Positions 57,138 through 64,000 of a stretch of 64,000 nt of DNA are shown here, piece after piece. Under the pieces are notes generated by a model. That model saw nothing but the letters and a program-made list of their open reading frames with translations. It was not told the DNA's origin and did not search any database. The stretch is from the NCBI GenBank assembly GCA_014058105.1, contig JACGCM010002659.1, forward strand, positions 806,001 through 870,000, in the 5' to 3' direction. Each line of letters starts with the position of its first letter. Position 1 is the first letter of the stretch. The stretch is from Kingdonia uniflora (lineage: Eukaryota > Streptophyta > Magnoliopsida > Ranunculales > Circaeasteraceae). The translations under genes were made by a program, and so were the position numbers.

Positions 57138-57715
57138 CTGAAATGGATTTGAAACAACAAACAGTGATTATATATCTCCCCATTGGCCAAAAAGAACCAG
57201 TAAACTACTTTAACAAAGCCGTAGAAGTACTACAACTATACTCCTTTATAATCCAGCAATTGCCATTAAGCAAATAGAAGTATGTTGTTCCAAAGAACTT
57301 AAATAATATCACCTAGTCGAAATATTGCCTCAAGCAATTTCAGATCGATAGGTCTATGACTTGATTATTTTTTCAAATGAAGTAAAGGGGTTCCACACTA
57401 TGTCTATGACACAAAAGTAGGCGTATTTGGTGAAAATCGGCAAACACCCACAACTTTCCACCATCCCAAATTAAGAGTGGCAGTTTGGGCAAAAGCCTCC
57501 AGCCCGACCCTGACCGCCTAGTAAGAAACCCAGCCCAACCCGCCTCGGGCTACAATATATATTAGCTGCCCGGCCGTAACCCGGGCCAAATGATTAAAAC
57601 AAAGCCCGCCCGAAATTGCCGGCATTAGCCCGAGCCAAGCCTGGCCCGAGCTACATTGATGTTTAAAACAATAGTTTCAATTAACTAGCAAACTTTTACT
57701 ATTGTAACAAAATAT

Positions 57716-57835
57716 TAATGTAATATATTATATATCCTATTTTATATTATATATTATATATTATAAAATATATCATAAAATATATATAATAACATATTAT
57801 ATATAATATATTTTATATTATATATGGTCGATGAT
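57716..57835. repeat. AT-rich, partly palindromic tract in the hAT element
   Basis: Around 57720-57830 the sequence is almost entirely A and T, with repeated TATATTATAT-type words that can fold back. It lies before the transposase coding part. Confidence 0.75.
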
Positions 57836-58170
57836 GTTCTATATAAGATTCATCTCTCTCCCAATTTCATCATCAGTTTGCTCTCTTTCTCATCTCTTAT
57901 TCTCTCTTTCTTTAAAATATTAGAATCTCACTTGCGTCTTTGACTCTCTCTCTACGTGGATTAACTTCACATACAAACTTTCCTTACTAAGGTTTGTGTT
58001 CTTCGTTACCCTTTTTTCCGCTTTTATAGATGTTTCCTTCTTGTGACTATTATAATAATACAACTTTTTTTTTCTTCTGGTTTGCATAATTATAGAATGG
58101 CGAATAAACTAGTTTTTGTAACCATTGATGATCTTAACAATGCAAAGAGAACGCAAGTACCGATTCAAAG

Positions 58171-60143
58171 ATGATAACTGCGGAACAAGAACCGCAAGTC
58201 CAAACTCCGAGCTCCCAAAATTCGAGCACTGAAACTCTTAACACTACCCGAAAAAAGCCTAAACGAAAACTAAAGGCACCATCCATAGTTTGGACTTGGT
58301 TCACAAAGTATGAGCGGCCACATTCAGACCAAGTAAATAATTCAGGTATGAAAACTTTAAGAGCTAAATGTAAACACTGTGATAAAGGAAATTTTTGCGC
58401 CACTCCTGCAAGCGGCACTACTCACCTTCTTAGACATACGAGTAGCTGCAAGGCTAAACAAAATATAGATCCGTCACAACTGCAATTATCTAGAAATTCT
58501 CTTGGTACTATTACCGCATTTCGCTTTAATCAAAAAATCGCTCGGGGAATTGGTTCGATATATTGTTGTCGACGAACTATTTAGTTTTTCTGGAAAAAAA
58601 AAACTTTTTAAGAGGTTTATTAAGAAATCATTTTGGGATTCATTTCAACCACCTACTAGGAATACGATTAAAGATGATATTTTCAAGTTTTATAAAAGTG
58701 ATTTTTTTTTAAAGTCTTATAAAATACTCCCGGTAAAATATCTCTTACGAGTGATTTATAGAGTTCTCCAACAAAATTAGGATTTTCATGTGTTACTGCA
58801 CATTTCATTGACTCTACTTGAACAATGCAAAAAATAATTATTTGTTTTCAATTACTCGAAATCCCCCATGATGGTGAAACTATTGCTCAATCTGTTTTTG
58901 ACACAATAAGCGAATACGAAATTTCAAACAAAATATTTTCTGTTTTGTTAGATAATGCTAGTACAAATGACAATGTTAATTCAAGATTAATGAGATGGTT
59001 ACCAAAAGCACATAATGGTAAGTATTTTAAAATTAGATGTTGCTGTCACATTATTAATCTTATGGTAAAAGATGGATTATTTGTACGCAAAGATGCTTTA
59101 GAAAATGTTAGGCAAACTGCGGTTTATTTACGCAGTTCACAAAAGCGTTATCAATTTTTTTCAAAAATTTGTGCATCTCTGAGTAAGAAACCCAAAAAGC
59201 CACCTCTAGATGTTCCACATAGGTGGAACTCAATATTTTTATTGTTAGATTCGATTTCCTCTTTAAAAGAACCAATTCGTCAATATCAAATGGGAAAAGA
59301 CTTGCACGCACTATCACTGTTGTTAATTGGGAGGTAGTACAATTACTAAGAAATTTTCTCAATTTTTTATGAAGCAACGTTATGTTTTTCAGGAAGTTAT
59401 TACGTTTCATCTTGTGAAGTTGTTCGACATTTAGTTAATATTGGTGAAGTATTTGAACAACATAGAGATAGTATACAATTCGTTCGAATTTGTGTTCACA
59501 TGGAAGCAAAATATAAAAAATATTGGGGAAGTTCTATTAGTTTGGGCCATAGCTACTATATTAAACCCCCAATATAAACTAAATGTACTAGAAATCTTTT
59601 ATCGAGACATCATTTACCCAGATACATATAGTTTCGAAGTTGAATCAGCTAAAAATGTTATAACGTCTTTAAATAAAGACGTTATAGCATTTTTAGCTGA
59701 TTCAACTTCGAAACTATATAGCATTTATAGCATTTTTATTTAAAGATTATGAGTTGACTGGAAAGTTTAATGTACCGTTGGTGCAAGTTCAACCAAGCTC
59801 GTCCAAACCACGAGATATTGCGGCTGCAAGAATATTTCAAAGCATTCAACGAGGGGACTAACGTAGCGGATCAAATGAGTTAAGTCGTTATCTCGATTTA
59901 GAAATAATAGATCTAGATGCAAATTTTTATGTTTTGATGTGGTGGAAGACCAACGAAAACAAGTTTCCCATTCTTGTTGCGATTGCTTGCGATATTCTTA
60001 CAATTCCAATATCTGCAATAGCATCTGAGGCGGCTTTTAGCAGTGCTAGGCGGTTAATAACAAATTATAGATGCAGTTTAGCTCCTGATACAATAGAAGC
60101 GAGCGACTATGTCTCTAAGAGATTGGTATTTAGCCAAAGATAG
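58171..60143 (+). pseudogene. hAT transposase (BED zinc finger, RICESLEEPER-like)
   Basis: Blocks in order. 58171-58584 is a BED zinc finger, VWTWFTKYERPHSDQVNNSG, CKHCDKGNFCA and TTHLLRHTSSCK, with Cys, Cys, His and Cys in place. 58825-59337 has VLLDNASTNDNVNSRLM, CCCHIINLMVKDGL and DVPHRWNSIFLLLDS, part of the RNase H-like core. 59441-59743 is a further core part. 59934-60143 is the hAT C-terminal dimerisation domain, with FPILVAIACDILTIPIS, ASEAAFSSARRLI and YRCSLAPDTIEA. At least four stops or frame changes separate the blocks. The proteins of this family cut and paste hAT elements; some were domesticated, but nothing here suggests that. Confidence 0.88.
59626..59719. repeat. Near-perfect 46-bp inverted repeat
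   Basis: Arms 59626-59671 and 59674-59719 are reverse complements with one mismatch (658 against 687) and a 2-bp centre. The left arm reads on from transposase coding sequence (SFEVESAKNVITSLN); the right arm is the same sequence inverted. This points to a local inverted duplication inside the transposase gene. Confidence 0.95.
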
Positions 60144-60501
60144 AAATCAAGATTTGACACTGCAAGGATCTTCAGAAGAGTTTGTTCTAGTCTTAGTTTT
60201 CTTTTCCTTTTATTTAAAGAGGTATTATATGGTTTATGCCCCCCTCTTTTATTAATTTGTGCACGAGGCCAAATGAGCACTCAATTTGGAGTTTTTATTT
60301 TATTTTTTAAGTTAATTTTGTAGAGAGGTAAGGTTTTATGTCCCCTGCTCATTATTTTCACAAAAAATATTTTTATGTCCGCCCATTGAAGTCTGGCCCG
60401 AATTAGCCCATTGTAACCCAGCTAGCCCGCACTTTTGCAAGACCCATAAAAGTCTGACCCAAACCAGCCCGGCCGCTCATACTGCCACCCCTATCCCGAA
60501 T

Positions 60502-61132
60502 TAATTTGCGACTAATCGTTGTATTCGGGTGAAATTGATACTTTACCGATTAAACTCCATACTCATTAATTTTCAACTTTGCCCCCTAAATCCCACCAAA
60601 TTCCAAAAAACTTCATACTTGTTTCCAATAAAAGCTATAGTTTATCCGTAAACTTTATCCTAGTTCAAACCAAACAACTCCAAATCTAGATTCCGCTTAT
60701 TTTCCTTCAAAATATATAGTACTCACAAGTTATGTGCCTTATGGCATATGATTTTCAAGTGCAATCGCGTTGCTTAGTTTTTAATTGCTGCTTTTCAACT
60801 AATTTCATTTTGGGTACTTGGGGGATTTTATGTTGTTTGGTTAAGTTGAGATCATATTGTTTCTTACTATGTTTACGTAACATTGTTCTAAACCCTTTGA
60901 TCTTTTGTGTTATGTTTTATCTTAAATACATTGTTCTTCATGTATTTACTTATGGTTTCGTAGGTGGTGGAATGAATGAGAGTCATCTCTCTCCTCCCAT
61001 ACCCTAACCCTAGCCACCATTAAGGTTTCTAGGGATCCCAACCTTCTCTAACCTAATCTGCCTCTGTTTAAACCCTTCCTGCTTTCTGCATTCATTTATC
61101 ACCCTCATCACTCAATCTTTCTCGATCTTTGA
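60502..61132. other. DNA between the hAT and LINE coding parts
   Basis: About 630 bp with no exon of the Mg2+ transporter and no other gene. The later part, from about 60970, is C/T-rich and leads into the LINE, so it may be the LINE's 5' UTR. The insertion point of the LINE is not visible. Confidence 0.45.
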
Positions 61133-62564
61133 TCCCTCCTTTTTGCTCTATTTCATATTGCTTCCACCTCGAACAAAAACCATCCTACCCTCATCAGCAC
61201 CTCTGGTTCTCCAACCCCTCAACCATTGTCCTCCACCTCGACTATTCTCCCTCCCATCCCGCCATCCAAAACCTATGCTGCTGCTGCCTCAAAACCTTCC
61301 ATTCCGATCCTTGATGAGTTCACCCCAGAAGCTAGGGTGTCTCACAAAGATGGATTCCCAGCTATCTCTTTCTCTCCTCAAGACATAGCTAGGGCGGAAT
61401 CAACGTTTGCTTTTACCCTGATCTTGAAATTCAATGGCGGTCGTCCATCTCTAGATGAGATCAGAGACAACATTAGAGATCATTGGGGTTTACTCAAATC
61501 TCCTATAGTTGGTCCTCTGGACTATCACAACATCATGGTCTACATGTTCTCAGAGAGAGATGTGGTCAAGGCAATGTCGAGAGAGTCTAAACAGATGAGA
61601 GGGTCCTATTTTACTCTCTCACGTTGGTCTTACCATTTTGATCCTAAGAAGGATTCCCCCATTATGTCTATCTGGGTGCAATTTAGGGGTTTGAAATTGT
61701 GTTATTTCAGCCCTGGTTTTCTCAAATACATGGCTGGATTAATGGAAAAGTATGTTGCAATTGAGGAAGCAACTAGACACGTCACTAAACCTAGTCCAGC
61801 TAGGGTTTGTGTTGAAATGGATCTCACCAAACCACTGCCTTCAAAGCTTTTCGTCATTGGGAAGTATGGAGGTTCCTGGCAAGAGGTTACTTATGAGAAA
61901 ATCCTCAAATTTTGTACACACTGTACAATGCTTGGTCATAATCTCAGTACCTGCACCAAGAAAAACATGATTGTTGTTGAGAATTACAACAAGCAGAAGG
62001 GCAAAATGGTTGTTGAAGACCCTAAACCTTTGAACCCCAAAACCATCAGGATGGAGGGCAACTCAAAGACTATCAAGGGTGGAGCTAAGCTGGTGTTCAA
62101 GCCTGTTGACAAGAGTACCATTGGTGGTGGTGCTTCAAAGGCGGGTGAAGTTAAGAGTGACGATGTGATCATTACTAAGGGAGACATAGTGGATGTGGAT
62201 GTAGTATCTGGCATTGAGAAGGATGGAGTTGTGGTTCAGCACAACAACATCTTACAGAACACAGAAGTGGGTGAGACTAGTGGGTTACACAAGACTGCTC
62301 ATGATGACGTGGGAGCTGTAGAGAAAGGCTGTACATGAGATGTTGCTGGCTCAAGACAAGATCACTATGGCGACTCCTGAAACAGTCGTGATACAATCTG
62401 ATGGTGAAGATGAGAATAACAACCCAAATGTGAGGGGTTTCTACTCAGATTCTGAAATGGATGTCTGGAGAACCCCAGTCAAGAAAGTAAGGAAGAAGCC
62501 TGTTTCTGTGCCTCTTAGTATGGTTACTAGGAGTCAATCCAAGAACCCCAAAGCTGTTGTTTAA
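61133..62564 (+). pseudogene. LINE ORF1, DUF4283 and zinc-knuckle protein
   Basis: The open frame starts after a stop near 61130 without an ATG; the first clear residues are SSTSTILPPIPPSKTYAAAA. The DUF4283 domain is at about 61390-61700, with FTLILKFNGGRPSLDEIRD and WVQFRGLKLCYFSPGFL. The knuckle CTHCTMLGHNLSTC at about 61915-61960 is a complete CX2CX4HX4C. A basic linker follows. The frame stops at 62338; the tail continues in another frame (62340-62564) with VTRSQSKNPKAVV and ends in TAA, overlapping the ORF2 start. ORF1 proteins bind the LINE RNA. The frame change at about 62338 is probably a small indel. Confidence 0.85.
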
Positions 62565-64000
62565 TGTATGAGTCTCTATTGGTATGGAATTGTAGGGGTG
62601 TAAGAAACAATAAGACTGTGAATCATCTTAAAAAACTTTTAAAATCTCACAGGATAGCAATCGTAGTTTTGCTTGAGCCTTTTTTGCATGTTGCTCAGTT
62701 GGAGCATATTACTAGAAGAATAAATTTTAGTTCCAGCCTCTCCAATGCTTCTTATAATGATAAAATCTGGGTCATGTGGAGAGATTGCTTTAGTGTAAAC
62801 TTGATTTGTGCTTCCAATCAATTTTTACAATGTAATGTTTGCTACAATTATGTTTGGGCTGTGGAGATGACTTTTGTTTATGCCAAATGCACTAGCAGAG
62901 AAAAGACAGAGTTATGGGATGACCTAATTCTACTATCTAATTCTGTGAGAGGCGAATGGTTGCTTGCTGGTGACTTTAACTCAATCACGTCTAACAATGA
63001 GAAAATTGGTAAGAGAGTAGCCTCTTCTGCTGCTATGAGGGAGTTTGAATGCATGGTGCAAGGGGCAGGTCTGCTGATGGAAGCTGCTTTTATGGTGTCT
63101 AACTATACTTGGTGCAACAATCAGCAGGGTATTGATAGAGTTTATGCCAGACTGGATAGAGCATTTTACAACTCTATTTTCATGACTGCTTTCCCAGCTC
63201 TTAAGGTGCAACGTCTAAATAGAGTGTGCTCCGATCGCTCTCCACTATTGTTTAAGCTTAAAGATGATATCTACAATGGCCCTATGGCCCTAGACCCTTC
63301 AAGTTTCTCAAAATGTGGTCTCTGCATGCAAGTGTTGATGAGCTTGTTTAAGCTAGCTGGGTAGATGGGGTTTATGGCAACTGTCTCACCTCTTTCATGT
63401 ACAACTCAAGACTGTCAAGAAGGCTCCAAGGACAGGGAATACTAGTGCGTTTGGTAGGGTTGAACACAATATAGCTCAGCTCACTTACAGAATCATAGAA
63501 TTAGATTTCCAATTACAGCAGAGTTGGGATGACACTGGGGCAAGAATTGGCTACAGTTCAAGCAACACATGTAGAAATGTTACACAAAGTGGAGGTGTTA
63601 TGGAGAGAAAAATTCAGAATGCTTTGGCTAGATGCTGGTGATTACAACACTGCCTTCTTTCACAAGGTTACCCAGGTACACAAAAAGTTTTCTTCTTTGT
63701 GACATTTAATCTACCTGATGGTACACTCACACAAGATGTTGAGGTTATTCACAATGCTGCAGTTGCATATTGTACCACTTTACTCACTGCTAAACCTATA
63801 GAAACAGATCAGGAACTGCTTGAGTGCATCCCCACTCTTGTAAACAGTGATGACAACAACATGCTATTGCAATTGCCTACTCTAGAAGAAGTTAAGGAGT
63901 GCCTCTTCTCTATTCCTACTGATAGTGCACCTGGTTGTGATGGATTTACTTCCTGTTTTTTCATGAGCTTATGGGATACCATTAAAGAGGATTTATATGG
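62564..64000 (+). pseudogene. LINE ORF2, endonuclease and start of RT (cut by window end)
   Basis: ATG at 62564 overlaps the ORF1 stop as TAATG. The AP-type endonuclease is at 62564-63260: LLVWNCRGVRNNKTV (Asn), VVLLEPF (catalytic Glu), GEWLLAGDFNSI (Asp and Asn) and CSDRSPLLFKL, where the usual SDH has Arg for the catalytic His. The frame breaks near 63300-63364. Linker parts follow in other frames, with ASWVDGVYGNCLTSF, LKTVKKAP, SAFGRVEHNIAQL and ALARCW. The start of RT, SIPTDSAPGCDGFTSCFF, is at about 63915-63965. ORF2 normally nicks target DNA and copies the RNA. This copy looks inactive. Confidence 0.87.

Larger units (their letters stand above)
57472..60493 (+). mobile_element. hAT DNA transposon, decayed autonomous type
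   Basis: A 3022-bp element with 8-bp target duplications TCCCAAAT (57464-57471) and TCCCGAAT (60494-60501), one mismatch. The terminal repeats are TAAGAGTGGCAGTTTGGGC and, from the right, TAGGGGTGGCAGTATGAGC. Subterminal regions are rich in GCCCGGCC and CCCGCC. It carries a broken hAT transposase on the plus strand. If the Mg2+ transporter gene is intact, the element lies in its first intron. Confidence 0.92.
61133..64000 (+). mobile_element. LINE (L1-type non-LTR retrotransposon), 3' end beyond the window
   Basis: ORF1 (DUF4283 with a CCHC knuckle) is followed by ORF2 (endonuclease, then RT starting near the window edge), the order of plant L1-type LINEs. Orientation is plus, opposite to the Mg2+ transporter gene, in whose first intron it may lie. 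ORF1 and ORF2 both show frameshifts. Confidence 0.88.

Noticed and set aside
1..64000. tRNA, rRNA or small nucleolar RNA genes
   Set aside because: No cloverleaf-compatible A and B boxes or rRNA-like stretches were seen by eye; a tRNAscan-SE and Infernal run would settle it.

Overview
The window is nuclear DNA of a eudicot plant. It is AT-rich, and the few host genes carry spliceosomal introns and match plant families: mitochondrial ATP synthase subunit g, a CorA/MRS2-type Mg2+ transporter and a FUSED/TIO kinase remnant. Everything else is transposable elements, many nested in one another. I saw no tRNA, rRNA or CRISPR. Calls rest on reading the translations, motifs, terminal repeats and target-site duplications (TSDs) by eye; no database was searched.

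Layout. (1) 1-16591 is a nest of retroelements. Gypsy element B (minus strand, 5' LTR 15993-16591) is the host. Gypsy element E (7083-12725, plus, TSD GATGG) sits inside its reverse-transcriptase gene. Element A, of the same family as B but on the plus strand, ends at 6792 in B's RNase H region. A Copia element (874-6642, minus) sits inside A's LTR. (2) 16592-30481 is a copy, inverted, of sequence found in the ATP synthase g intron, split by gypsy element C (17077-29749, plus). C carries an antisense ORF between pol and its 3' LTR. (3) 30482-37618 is gypsy element D. It lacks protease and RT, has long tandem arrays and has lost its 3' LTR. (4) 37619-41096 is the ATP synthase subunit g gene, the best intact host gene. 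(5) 41097-42253 holds a fold-back MITE and a 1.04-kb non-autonomous hAT (TSD TTTTGATG). (6) 42843-49297 is a 6.5-kb PIF/Harbinger element (TSD TAA) with three genes: a plant-mobile-domain (PMD) gene, the Myb-like ORF1 and a DDE transposase, with palindromic motifs near both ends. (7) 49518-49922 is a decayed 5' piece of a TIO-like kinase gene. (8) 51318-57137 holds the last three coding exons of an MRS2-4-like Mg2+ transporter (minus). An hAT element (57472-60493) and a LINE (about 61133 to the window end) lie on the side where its first exon should be.

The PMD-carrying Harbinger element is the strongest candidate for something little described. PMD is a plant domain linked to silencing and nuclear functions and often found with TEs. 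Here it lies inside a TIR- and TSD-bounded DNA transposon together with that transposon's own two genes. All three genes now carry stops or frameshifts, so this copy is probably dead, but the arrangement predicts active relatives elsewhere in the genome.
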